From contig CALFWR010000052.1 of the NCBI GenBank assembly GCA_937928555.1, positions 1 to 64,000 on the forward strand: DNA of 64,000 nt, read 5' to 3'. Made by a program: the position numbers and the translations under genes. This document shows, piece by piece, positions 1 through 7,517 of this stretch (its first letter is position 1; every line of letters starts with the position of its first letter). Source of the DNA: an uncultured Pirellulaceae bacterium. GTDB lineage: Bacteria > Planctomycetota > Planctomycetia > Pirellulales > Pirellulaceae. Under the pieces are notes generated by a model, which worked only from the letters and a program-made list of their open reading frames with translations, was not told the DNA's origin and did not search any database.

Positions 1-3
1 GGC

Positions 4-24
4 TCACCGCCGGGGAGGGTTGCG
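4..24. repeat. copy of a hairpin-associated intergenic motif
   Basis: The 21 bases at 4-24 are identical to 51960-51980. There they form the right half of a hairpin cluster between two convergent genes. Here the left half lies outside the window. This is probably a small dispersed intergenic repeat of this genome. Confidence 0.6.
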
Positions 25-30
25 TCTCTG

Positions 31-211
31 GCACTGCAAAGGGAGAGCACTGCCAAAGGAGAGCACTGCCAAAGGAGAGCACTGCCAAAGGAGAGCACTG
101 CCAAAGGAGAGCACTGCCAAAGGAGAGCACTGCCAAAGGAGAGCACTGCCAAAGGAGAGCACTGCCAAAGGAGAGCACTGCCGAAGGAGAGCACTGCAAA
201 GGGAGAGCACT
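31..211. repeat. 16-bp tandem repeat array, about 11 units
   Basis: The unit GGAGAGCACTGCCAAA repeats head to tail from about 42. Units are identical up to 169; the unit at 170 has one change, and those at both edges (31-41, 186-211) are degenerate. The period is not a multiple of three, so any reading through it gives a 16-residue periodic peptide in all frames. It lies between the end of the gene starting at 1393 and the window edge. It is not a CRISPR because there are no spacers. Confidence 0.95.
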
Positions 212-247
212 CGCATCGCGGTGAATAAAATCACGGGCTCACCCGTG

Positions 248-1393
248 TTAGTCCGGCTGCCAGTCTTCGATGTTCCGGTCGACCTTGAATCTCTGCCGCT
301 CTTCCAGTTCCGTCGCAATCCACTCGGCCTCGGCGAGAGTCAGCGGCGAGATCTTCAGCTCTCGCGGAAAAGTTTTGGAAAAGAACATCAGTTCGTAATC
401 ATCGCCTTGGGCCGGTTCGTCCAAGCTACTGTCGAAAGTGATCAGGACATTTACTTCACCTACCATGGCCAGTGTTTTTGAAATTCCTATTCCAAAATAA
501 GCGTGCCGCCATTTGATTTCGCGATGGGAAAAGGTGTATTCAATCAGGCGAAACGGATCGCACCAAATCGCGAGTGTGACAACAAGGAACACGAGTCCGA
601 TGAGTATGAACGGAATCAGAAACAGGGCTTTTCCCCATTCGGGATTTCCAGCGAATACTTCAGCGACCGTCTGGACGACGAACGAGCCGACGATTCCATT
701 CCAAAACAGGCAGATTCCCATGGTGACCAGAGCAGCAGCAGGCGCGAAGCTTCCCGGGTTTACCAAACGGGTTTGACCGAACTTGTTTTCAAATTGCCAC
801 GTGGTTTCTTCCGGCCTGGTGGTGCGGTGCTTTGCAATTTTAGGGCGGTCGACTTTCGATTCATCGACTCTCGATTCATCGGCGTCCGGTAATGTGTGTA
901 GAGTTGGGATCTTCTGTTGAAGAATCTCGCGAATCGATTCAAGGGATTCTTTTCTGTGACTTTGGAACAGTGTCGCGTCGTTGCCTGAAGATTTGACGAT
1001 CAGGTCGTAGCTGTTGTCTTCGAACTCGACGAGCACCTGTGAAATCTCCTTGAAGGCAATTCGTCTGTTCATCGATTTGAGCAAAGGGATATTGCGAAAC
1101 TCAAGTTCCGTTCGGTTCAAAGTCACCGACGCCCCTGGTGAAAACGACGCGACCAGCGCCGTCGCCCCCGCCAGCCAGCCAACGTAAAAGGGAATCGCAA
1201 ACAGAAGACTAAAAAATGCAAATTGATTGACCAAACCCACCGTCAAAGCAACGCAGCCCACAGTCCAGCCGGTCATCCATACCGATATGAAAGCCAAAAG
1301 AAAAATCCGCAAGAAGAGCCCGACTTTCTGTCGCACCGTCGTCACGCCATTTTCGTCGTGGATCGTGAAGCCCTTGATTTTTATTTCGTTCAT
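248..1393 (-). CDS. multi-pass membrane protein of unknown function
   Basis: This 381-residue protein is not one I recognise. It has a short polar N-terminus, then two or three hydrophobic segments at about residues 25-85. A soluble stretch of about 120 residues follows, with beta-rich character reminiscent of bacterial PH-like membrane domains. Two more membrane segments come at about 215-280, then a soluble tail. No catalytic motif is visible. The start is the first Met, MNEIKIKG. The gene stands alone: the next gene upstream starts 600 bases away and the tandem repeat lies beyond its stop. That it is a membrane protein is clear from hydrophobicity; its role is unknown. Confidence 0.7.
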   Translation of the reverse strand: MNEIKIKGFTIHDENGVTTVRQKVGLFLRIFLLAFISVWMTGWTVGCVALTVGLVNQFAFFSLLFAIPFYVGWLAGATALVASFSPGASVTLNRTELEFRNIPLLKSMNRRIAFKEISQVLVEFEDNSYDLIVKSSGNDATLFQSHRKESLESIREILQQKIPTLHTLPDADESRVDESKVDRPKIAKHRTTRPEETTWQFENKFGQTRLVNPGSFAPAAALVTMGICLFWNGIVGSFVVQTVAEVFAGNPEWGKALFLIPFILIGLVFLVVTLAIWCDPFRLIEYTFSHREIKWRHAYFGIGISKTLAMVGEVNVLITFDSSLDEPAQGDDYELMFFSKTFPRELKISPLTLAEAEWIATELEERQRFKVDRNIEDWQPD

Positions 1394-1833
1394 TTCCCGA
1401 CCATTCGTGTCCAGCGGTGGCGGCTTGGAAAAATTGTCCTACGAAAAATGAACTTTCGCCGTGAACGTGCCACCAAAAGAGGTTGGCGCATGAAAAAACC
1501 GCAAAGCAAAGCGATGCGGCAAAAGTTCATCTGGCGATTTCGCAGCGATGGGAGTCGCTGGGAGAAAAACGGAAGTCGGACGTGCTGAGCACTAGCCACT
1601 AATGACTCCGGTTAACCCGAAAATTGGTCCCTCAGCCGTAATTGCCAAATGACTTAACCGACTGACGAATCAGTCAGGTGTGTTCAAACAATAGCTTAAG
1701 GACAATGAAAAGCAAGAAGATGCAAATCGGATGCCCGAGCAATTATTTTGGTCGCGGAGCGTATCAACTTTTAGCTGAACACCAAAGGTGTATCGGCGGG
1801 TTTTTCCAAAAAGTTAAAAAGCAAAGAACTTAA

Positions 1834-1911
1834 CCCGAATTATTTGTGACGCGGGTGTTGATTGGCTTCCGGGGCTTAACGGTCACCGGCACGATTGCTG
1901 GACAATCCGGG
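1834..1911. mobile_element. probable degenerate, internally deleted MITE copy
   Basis: The left end CCCGAATTATTTGTGACG resembles the terminal repeat of the MITE family found seven times in this window. The right end CAATCCGGG matches the other terminus. The flanks CTTAA (1829-1833) and CTCAA (1912-1916) agree at four of five bases, as expected for an aged 5-bp target duplication. Only 78 bp remain between the ends. Confidence 0.5.
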
Positions 1912-1925
1912 CTCAAAAATGCGGA

Positions 1926-1964
1926 ATTGACTTTGGCCATTGACTTCGGCCATTGACTTCAGGC
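1926..1964. repeat. 13-bp tandem repeat, three units
   Basis: ATTGACTTTGGCC, ATTGACTTCGGCC and ATTGACTTCAGGC follow one another directly, just beyond the stop codon of the DUF3127 gene. Confidence 0.85.
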
Positions 1965-1986
1965 AGTGCGATGTTTCGTTCTGGAG

Positions 1987-2382
1987 CTAGAACGGAATGT
2001 CGTTCTCGTCGTAAGATTCAGAGAACGCGTCGTTTGCATTTTTTTCCCCTGGGCCGGTGGAAGAGCCATCGCTCGAGGAACCGCCAGAACTCAGAACCTT
2101 AAAGCTGAACGCTTCGGCGGACAGAAAGAATTTGACTTCGCTGTTTGGGTCTCGCTGCCACTTGCGACCCGAAAGCTGGTAGGTAATTTCGACTTCGTCG
2201 CCCACGTTCATGTCATCCACGGTGTCGCAGGCGTCGCGCAGGAAATCGATCGGAATGTAGTTGGTAAAACGTCCATTGTCCTTTTCAAGTACCACCAGTC
2301 GCTTGCGAAAGCCCTTTTGGCCGTAGGTTTTGGTTTCTTCGATCAGGTGGACAATGCCGGAAACAGTTGTTGAATCGCTCAT
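1987..2382 (-). CDS. DUF3127 OB-fold protein, SSB-like acidic tail
   Basis: This 131-residue protein has a DUF3127-type core at about residues 5-95: a glycine-containing first strand, a VGDEVEITYQLSGRKW stretch and a final strand AFSFKVL. A low-complexity Gly/Ser linker follows, then an acidic tail ending DENDIPF. That tail copies the C-terminal DDIPF of single-stranded-DNA-binding protein, which recruits repair and replication partners. The core fold is established for the family as OB-like; a role in nucleic-acid binding with partner recruitment is inference from the tail. It is transcribed away from the selenoprotein-like gene at 2536, sharing a 153-bp intergenic region. Confidence 0.8.
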   Translation of the reverse strand: MSDSTTVSGIVHLIEETKTYGQKGFRKRLVVLEKDNGRFTNYIPIDFLRDACDTVDDMNVGDEVEITYQLSGRKWQRDPNSEVKFFLSAEAFSFKVLSSGGSSSDGSSTGPGEKNANDAFSESYDENDIPF

Positions 2383-2535
2383 TAAATCGTTGTGGCGATG
2401 CCACGAGAAAATTTGAATTGGGCCGTTAACATTTGCCGCGCAGGTTCAGATACTGTGCTCGCAACAATCAATATTTGACGGGCTGCCAGGTGGATTGTCA
2501 AACCGCTGGCGCAGCGACCCAGGGAGAATCGCAAA

Positions 2536-2886
2536 ATGGCAAAAAAAGTTGACTGGAGCTACCTTCGCAATGGCTGAAAGACCTGTGTAAAAACGCAAGA
2601 GTTTCTTGCCAATGCCGGGATCGAACCCAAAACCAGCGTTAACGCGAAAAAAGATGTTCATCAAAAAGATCAGGCCGCCGGACTGATCGACAAATCGAAA
2701 AAGTTATTTGCCGCCAGGGGGAAGAAGGTGGTGGAGGTCGATTTGACGAAAACGGATTTGACCCGGGAGGAAATCCTCAAACTGGTGCTCGGTCCGACGG
2801 GAAACTTGCGGGCACCGACGCTGCTGACCGGGAATGTCATGGTGGTGGGGTTCAATGAGGAAATGTACGCCGGGCTGTTTGGGTAG
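2536..2886 (+). CDS. ArsC-like thioredoxin-fold (seleno)protein with in-frame UGA
   Basis: Translation from ATG 2536 runs 116 residues to TAG 2884 with one internal TGA at 2575-2577 (codon 14). The TGA lies in LRNG-U-KTC, the position of the first catalytic residue of a CxxC-type redox motif (UxxC). After it the frame continues without interruption, through NAKKDVHQKD and LGPTGNLRAPTL, up to VVGFNEEMYAGLFG; the RAP stretch with its cis-proline fits the ArsC/Spx-like fold. A GGGAG ribosome site lies nine bases before the ATG. A 6-bp hairpin with a G-starting loop sits 17 bases after the UGA, as in bacterial SECIS elements. I recall ArsC-family (seleno)proteins from planctomycetes. The alternative is a Cys-to-stop pseudogene, but the intact frame and the hairpin argue against it. 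Substrate is unknown; thiol/selenol redox chemistry is likely. Confidence 0.8.
2595..2609 (+). promoter_or_regulatory. candidate bacterial SECIS hairpin
   Basis: GCAAGA (2595-2600) pairs perfectly with TCTTGC (2604-2609) around the loop GTT (2601-2603). The loop begins with G and lies 23 bases after the UGA. Known bacterial SECIS elements have a small G-containing apical loop about 16-37 bases after the codon. It sits inside the coding sequence. Confidence 0.65.
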
Positions 2887-2914
2887 CGTATGGAATGGAG
2901 CGTGCGGAATTCAG

Positions 2915-3101
2915 CCCGGATTATTCACGACGACGGGCGTTGACTCTACGGCTGGCCAACGGGAGCAAAAGAAAAGCTGAATTTCAACAAGAATTGCGAA
3001 TCATCTGACAGATGAAAACCGCAGCGATCGTTTCATCGCATCAGAGCTGCGGATCACTTTCGGAACTGATTCTGACGCCCACGCCTCGTGAATAATCCGG
3101 G
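2915..3101 (-). mobile_element. MITE copy 1 (187 bp)
   Basis: The element begins CCCGGATTATTCACGACG and ends GTGAATAATCCGGG. The 5-bp duplication TTCAG lies at 2910-2914 and 3102-3106. It sits 28 bp after the selenoprotein-like gene and 18 bp beyond the stop of the convergent esterase gene. It is in reverse orientation relative to copies 2, 3, 6 and 7. Confidence 0.9.
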
Positions 3102-3119
3102 TTCAGAGTGCGATCCGCG

Positions 3120-4613
3120 TTAGAAGTGTTTGCCTTCGGAAGCGATCGGAAAGTCGTCCGAGCGAAACGGGGATGCGGGAAGGCCGCTTTCGTTCACAAG
3201 GTTCGGTGTGACTTCTAGGTTCCATCCAAAGCGGACTGCAATCGGTTGATCGACTTTCGGGCTACTGACTTCAACCGCGATATCCTCCACGATCGTCGCC
3301 GAGGCGGGGTGGAACACTTTGTCTTGGCCGCAAATCTCGAAACCAATTAACTCGGGATTAGTTTCGCCGATGCGAAGCTGATTGCCGGTTTGTGAAAAGG
3401 CGACCCGGATTTTGGATCCCTGGTTTGAGATGGATTGAAACATCGGGCCTCTGGCTGCGGATGCGGATTCAATCCCGTAGACATCTGCGAGAGCAAGTTT
3501 CGCCAGGCGTTGGGCGACGGACTGTTTGTTTCGCGGTTGAATGTCGTCCATTTTCCCGACGTCCAAAAGAACGGCCATGCTGACCGCTGGAACATCCAGC
3601 GCTGTTTTGAGTTGCGTTTCCCAGGCTTCCTGAAGCGCAAATTCACCACGGTCCAGGTACTGAAACGGAGCCAGTTGGGCGAATACAAATGGTAAATTCG
3701 GTTGGCCAAAATTTTTCCGCCAATCGGCAATCAGGGCTGGAAACAGAGAGCGATACTGATGCCCGCGTCCCACGTTGGCTTCGCCACCATACCAGATGAC
3801 GCCTTTGACCGGAAAGCGTGTCATCGGGGCCACCATGGCGTTGTACAAATTCGCCGGATGGCTCGGTCCGGTGACTTCCTGGCTTTCGTCCCAGTGCTTC
3901 AGCAGCGGAGCAAACTCTTCAACAGAATCAAGCGCCGGACGCGAGATCCATGCTTCGCAAGTCGAACCCGGCATCGACGCGTTGATCAACCCGATGGGTA
4001 CATCTTCAATATCCTTGCGAATCCGTTTGGCGAAAAAGTAACCAACCGCCGAAAAGTCCGCCACACTGTCGGGCCCGCAAACCGCCCAGGGCTTTACCAC
4101 GCCAAAGGCATCCAGTGGCTTGGGGGACGTGGTTCGCTCGATCGAAAACAGCCGGATCTTTGGAAAGTTTCTCGAATGCTCAATTTCAGTTTCCGGATTC
4201 AGGGCCTTGGAAACTGGCCAGGCCATGTTGGATTGTCCCCCGCAGATCCAAACGTCGCCGACAAGAATATTTGCAACTCCGACGGTCAACTCTGATCCGT
4301 CTTCGTTGACCTGCAGTTCAAATGGCCCGCCTGCTTCGCCGGTCACGATCGAGGTGCTCCAGCGTCCTTTGGCATCGGCGGTGGCGGTGTATTTATTTTC
4401 AGCAAACGTGATCGTCAGGTTGACCCCGGGCGTTGCCGTCCCCCAAACCGGCAGAGAGCTTTGCCGCTGCAACACCATATGATCCGAAAAAAGTTTCGAC
4501 AGCGTGATGTCTGCCATCACAGTTTTGGCAGTCGAAAAGCTCGCCGCAACGACTGCAAAGACAAGCAGCAGACTGCGCAACGGGACCGTGCTGAAAAATC
4601 GGACTGGCGACAT
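3120..4613 (-). CDS. sialate O-acetylesterase family protein, secreted
   Basis: This 497-residue SGNH-type esterase would remove acetyl groups from sialic acids or related acylated glycans outside the cytoplasm. A signal peptide covers about residues 1-34. The family opening LSKLFSDHMVLQRQSSLPVWG follows, with a beta domain to about residue 115. The catalytic-serine block is GGQSNMAWPV, preceded by VGDVWICGG. A second block, GVIWYGGEANV, holds the position of the oxyanion or late catalytic motif of the family. Length is normal. The gene stands alone. In planctomycetes such enzymes usually belong to polysaccharide degradation, but no sulfatase or glycosidase lies nearby here, so the substrate is uncertain. 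Confidence 0.9.
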   Translation of the reverse strand: MSPVRFFSTVPLRSLLLVFAVVAASFSTAKTVMADITLSKLFSDHMVLQRQSSLPVWGTATPGVNLTITFAENKYTATADAKGRWSTSIVTGEAGGPFELQVNEDGSELTVGVANILVGDVWICGGQSNMAWPVSKALNPETEIEHSRNFPKIRLFSIERTTSPKPLDAFGVVKPWAVCGPDSVADFSAVGYFFAKRIRKDIEDVPIGLINASMPGSTCEAWISRPALDSVEEFAPLLKHWDESQEVTGPSHPANLYNAMVAPMTRFPVKGVIWYGGEANVGRGHQYRSLFPALIADWRKNFGQPNLPFVFAQLAPFQYLDRGEFALQEAWETQLKTALDVPAVSMAVLLDVGKMDDIQPRNKQSVAQRLAKLALADVYGIESASAARGPMFQSISNQGSKIRVAFSQTGNQLRIGETNPELIGFEICGQDKVFHPASATIVEDIAVEVSSPKVDQPIAVRFGWNLEVTPNLVNESGLPASPFRSDDFPIASEGKHF

Positions 4614-4735
4614 GCGGATGACAGAAGGAGAAGTGATTCAGAGGTGGCTTGAAGCTTACTGCCACCTTTTCTTATGATAATTGATGATTCCAGCCCCATC
4701 CACCAGAGGCACCTTGCAATTCGCGGGTCCAGCAG

Positions 4736-5404
4736 ATGTCAAAAGAAGAACACATTCCCTTGGAGAACTTCCCGTCGCTTACCCCAGCACAAATGGAGGA
4801 AAAAGCTTTGGAGTTTTACGGAAAAATTCAAAACCGGAGAAGTATTCGAAGCTTTTCCGATCGGATGGTGCCTCGAGGGGTGATTGAGAACTGCCTGTTG
4901 TCTGCCGGCACGGCTCCCAACGGAGCCAATTTGCAGCCATGGCATTTTTGTGTTGTCCAGGATCCGGCAACCAAAGCGGAAATCCGCAAAGCCGCCGAAG
5001 CCGAAGAGTACGAGTTCTATCACGGCAAAGCGCCACAGGACTGGCTCGACGCGTTGGCACCGCTGGGCACCGATGAGAGCAAGCCTTTTCTGGAAGTGGC
5101 TTCAACATTGATTGTCGTGTTTGCCAAATCCTTTGGTGTGGACCAAGAGGGTGAGAAAGTGAAACACTATTACGTCAATGAATCGGTTGGCATCGCGACA
5201 GGCTTTTTGATCGCGGCGCTTCACGACGCAGGTTGCGCGACGTTGACTCACACTCCCAGCCCCATGAAGTTCCTCAACCGGATCCTTGACCGACCCACCA
5301 ACGAAAGGGCCTTTCTTGTGTTGGTGGCTGGGTTTCCGTCGAAAGACGCGACAGTTCCCAACATCACGAAGAAACCTCTGGGTGAGATTTCTTCGTGGCA
5401 TTGA
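4736..5404 (+). CDS. nitroreductase-fold flavoprotein, iodotyrosine-deiodinase-like
   Basis: This 222-residue FMN protein of the nitroreductase superfamily has [10 protein letters not shown] at about 33 (phosphate binding), the [16 protein letters not shown] block at 56-71 and [12 protein letters not shown] near 178. The last two are characteristic of the iodotyrosine deiodinase (IYD) branch. E91, Y95 and K116 have the same spacing as the substrate-lid residues of human IYD (E157, Y161, K182). This points to reductive dehalogenation of halotyrosines or a related phenol rather than nitro reduction. The start ATG 4736 gives the family's normal bacterial length. Membership in the fold is certain; the deiodinase-like activity is inferred from these residues. 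Confidence 0.88.
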   Translation: MSKEEHIPLENFPSLTPAQMEEKALEFYGKIQNRRSIRSFSDRMVPRGVIENCLLSAGTAPNGANLQPWHFCVVQDPATKAEIRKAAEAEEYEFYHGKAPQDWLDALAPLGTDESKPFLEVASTLIVVFAKSFGVDQEGEKVKHYYVNESVGIATGFLIAALHDAGCATLTHTPSPMKFLNRILDRPTNERAFLVLVAGFPSKDATVPNITKKPLGEISSWH

Positions 5405-5589
5405 GCGACATGATTCACGTTTCTGGATAACAATTAGAGCATGAAGGCGGGCTTAAAACCCCGGTCGCGAACGGGATTTTGGATGATCCTCTGAACTCAC
5501 ATCGATGGATGCATTTCAGGGGAAGCGACAAGCTGCGGCTGGGCTGCTATTGCAAACGCCGGGTGACCCAATCCTTCAAGTCTTTCGAC
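5405..5589. other. intergenic region between convergent genes
   Basis: No gene is seen. Several GGA motifs (for example in TTTTGGATGATCC at about 5477 and TTCAGGGGAAG at 5515) precede the terminator at 5590. This could be the 3' untranslated region of the flavoprotein gene or a short RNA. Confidence 0.4.
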
Positions 5590-5614
5590 GCCGCCAGAAT
5601 CAGGCGGCTTTTTT
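5590..5614 (+). terminator. rho-independent terminator
   Basis: GCCGCC and GGCGGC pair around a seven-base loop and are followed by six T. It ends plus-strand transcription coming from the flavoprotein gene, and it overlaps the last codons and stop of csrA on the other strand. Confidence 0.7.
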
Positions 5615-5791
5615 GTTCTCGCTACTTCGGGTGTCTGCTGCGGTATCCTCCAATTCCTTTCGTAGAATAAGCATCTCCGAAGGTGCTTCGATACCCAATC
5701 GAACACGGTCTCCGGAAACTCGAACTATGGTTAAAACGATTTCCTCACCCAAGAGTACTTTCTCACTTTCCTTCCTGGAAAGAACTAACAT
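5600..5791 (-). CDS. csrA: carbon storage regulator CsrA
   Basis: This 63-residue RNA-binding protein carries the family signature MLVLSRKESEKVLLG, the VRVSGDRVRLGIEAP core with the conserved RVRLGI strand, and a basic tail. CsrA binds GGA motifs in hairpin loops of mRNA leaders to block or alter translation and mRNA decay. Length is typical. An AAGGAT ribosome site lies upstream of the ATG. The next gene on the same strand starts at 6132 and ends 60 bp before csrA, so csrA is likely the second gene of a short operon. Its final codons (Lys-Lys-Ala-Ala) are encoded by one arm and T-tract of the plus-strand terminator. Confidence 0.96.
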   Translation of the reverse strand: MLVLSRKESEKVLLGEEIVLTIVRVSGDRVRLGIEAPSEMLILRKELEDTAADTRSSENKKAA

Positions 5792-5850
5792 ATGTATATC
5801 CTTGTAGTTATTTTTAATTGGTGACGCGAGTCGCTGTCAAAGCTCCGACT

Positions 5851-6132
5851 CTACGCTTCCCAAATCGTGGTTTTGAATTTCTCGCCGTTTGATCCATAAA
5901 AGCGAACCGAATTGTGGGTGCTTTCCCAGATCGCGGTAAGCTTCACGCTGCGTGGTCCGTGCAGACAAAAAAAGATGCCGCACATTTTGTTGCCACGCTT
6001 CAGTAGCTGTTCCGTAATCTGAAAAATGCCTTCTTCGAAATCGCTTTGTTGACAGAGGACTTTTGAGACGAGTTTTCTGAGCGAATCAAGTTGTTGCAAG
6101 CCGTTGGGCTGACGACTTTTTCGTGGTTGCAT
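5851..6132 (-). CDS. small conserved planctomycete protein, unknown function
   Basis: From ATG 6132 the product is 93 residues. The C-terminal half, with MCGIFFCLHGPRSVKLTA and SVRFYGSNGEKF, is the part I recognise from short hypothetical proteins of planctomycetes; no function is known to me. An open frame extends upstream to 6294, but that part is rich in unlikely residues and lacks a ribosome site, whereas GGAG lies 11 bases before 6132. It is encoded just upstream of csrA in the same direction. Confidence 0.65.
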   Translation of the reverse strand: MQPRKSRQPNGLQQLDSLRKLVSKVLCQQSDFEEGIFQITEQLLKRGNKMCGIFFCLHGPRSVKLTAIWESTHNSVRFYGSNGEKFKTTIWEA

Positions 6133-6510
6133 GCTGTGGAGGACTCCAAAACAATTTTTGCGAAACTTGTTGCGATTGACCTTCCCGCTGACCAGTTCGG
6201 GGGGGATTTGCAATTTGCCAATTCCGATCAGGCAACATGGGGGATATCGGCAGCTAACAAAAGTGCTTGCATTGAAAAGTTGTGTATTTTCCAAAGCTTT
6301 TTGGGGTCAGGCAATGTTTGAAAAACAACCAATATAATCGGGTTAGTCAAAAGATCGGGGCGCGTTGCGATGATCGATTCGAGACCCACAACGCGATCGC
6401 GCATTGAAACGGTTTTGCGTTTTGTCAAAGCCCGAATCCGGCTAACCTGTGGGGCCGACAATTCCCGATCCGGTTTACAAAAACATTCTCAGTTTGGTTG
6501 AAGTACGCAT
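6133..6510. other. divergent intergenic region
   Basis: These 378 bases separate the small minus-strand gene from scpA and must carry promoters for both. No convincing gene or promoter consensus was found. Confidence 0.5.
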
Positions 6511-7308
6511 TTGAGTTTTCAGGTTACAAGTTCTGTCTTTCGCGGTCCGGTGGACTTGCTGTTGTACCTAGTGAAACGCCACGAGGTAGAAGTCACCGAA
6601 ATTGCGCTTGCCAAAGTGACGCATGAATTCCTCGAACACCTGGAAGTGCTCAAGGAAATCTCAATCGATTCAGTGGGCGATTTCGTGGACGTCGCCAGTC
6701 GCCTGGTCGAAATTAAAGCGAGAGCTTTGTTGCCTCGCAACGAATTCGAAACGTCGGAACCCGGGGAACAACTGGAAGATCCCCGCGAAGACCTTGTGCA
6801 TCGTTTGCTGTTGTACAAAAAATTTCGCGATGCAAGTTCACTGTTGAGCGATCATGCGGCAGACTGGCGAAGTCGTCACGCACGGGTGGCCGACGATCTG
6901 CCTGCCAGGGTGATTGACATTTCCGATCAGCCGATTGGCGAAATAGAGTTGTGGGATCTGGTGAGTGCTTTTGGCCGCGTGCTTCGCGACAGAACCGTGG
7001 TCGAAGATGCGAGCATTGTGTACGACGACACTCCGATTCACGTGTACATGCAGCGGATCCACGCGCGGATCGTGGAACAGAAAAAGTTGTCTTTCTTTGA
7101 GCTGTTCGAAATCGGGATGCACAAGTCATCGATGGTTTCAATTTTCCTCGCCATTCTGGAGTTGGCCAGGCACCACGGCGTGGAAACGAAACAGGATGAC
7201 TTGTATGGCGATTTGGTTGTCGTGGCGGGTGGGGGATTCAAGGAAACACTCTACGTGTCGGCGGTGGATGACTATGAACATGGTCAGTCTTCGAACGACG
7301 CGTCCTGA
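6511..7308 (+). CDS. scpA: segregation and condensation protein ScpA
   Basis: ScpA is the kleisin subunit bridging the heads of an SMC dimer in chromosome condensation. The 265-residue product shows the family N-terminus VFRGPVDLLLYLVKRHEVEV, the helix IDSVGDFVDVASRLVEIKARALLP, and a C-terminal winged-helix region (VSIFLAILELARH, GVETKQDDLYGDLVV) that contacts SMC. The start is TTG. A partner scpB is not in the window, which is unusual because the two are often adjacent. A MITE sits 24 bp past its stop. Confidence 0.93.
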   Translation: MSFQVTSSVFRGPVDLLLYLVKRHEVEVTEIALAKVTHEFLEHLEVLKEISIDSVGDFVDVASRLVEIKARALLPRNEFETSEPGEQLEDPREDLVHRLLLYKKFRDASSLLSDHAADWRSRHARVADDLPARVIDISDQPIGEIELWDLVSAFGRVLRDRTVVEDASIVYDDTPIHVYMQRIHARIVEQKKLSFFELFEIGMHKSSMVSIFLAILELARHHGVETKQDDLYGDLVVVAGGGFKETLYVSAVDDYEHGQSSNDAS

Positions 7309-7332
7309 TCGCTTCCCGATCGCGTTTCTTAT

Positions 7333-7516
7333 TCCGGATTATTCACGAGGCGTGGCATCAGAATCAGTTCCGACAGTGATCCGCAGCGCTGATGCGATGA
7401 AACGATCGCGGTGGTTTTCATCTACCGGATGATTCGCAATTCTTGTTGAAATTCAGCTTTTCCCTTGCTCCCGATGGCTGGACGTAGAATCAGCCCGTCG
7501 TCGTGAATAATCCGGG
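7333..7516 (+). mobile_element. MITE copy 2 (184 bp)
   Basis: Ends TCCGGATTATTCACGAGG and GTGAATAATCCGGG, with target duplication CTTAT at 7328-7332 and 7517-7521. It lies between scpA and the convergent permease gene, whose stop codon (7518-7520) falls inside the right-hand duplication. Confidence 0.9.
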
Positions 7517-7517
7517 C

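Larger units (their letters stand above)
1394..1986. other. intergenic region with repeats and a probable MITE relic
   Basis: No convincing gene is seen in these 593 bases; the short open frames at 1390-1599 overlap the neighbouring start and have no recognisable features. The region holds a degenerate inverted-repeat element at 1834-1911 and a 13-bp triplicated motif at 1926-1964. Confidence 0.6.

Noticed and set aside
31-211. CRISPR array
   Set aside because: Repeats are contiguous 16-mers without spacers and no cas gene is near.
1390-1599. 69-codon minus-strand frame upstream of the first membrane protein
   Set aside because: It overlaps the neighbour's start, has no ribosome site or family features.
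2605-2630. tRNA T-arm-like stretch (GGGATCGAACCC)
   Set aside because: No acceptor or anticodon stem around it; it is part of the coding frame of the selenoprotein-like gene.
2536-2886. Pseudogene by a nonsense mutation
   Set aside because: A single UGA falls precisely on the catalytic Cys position, with an intact frame and a SECIS-like hairpin after it; decay elsewhere in the gene is absent. It remains the main alternative.
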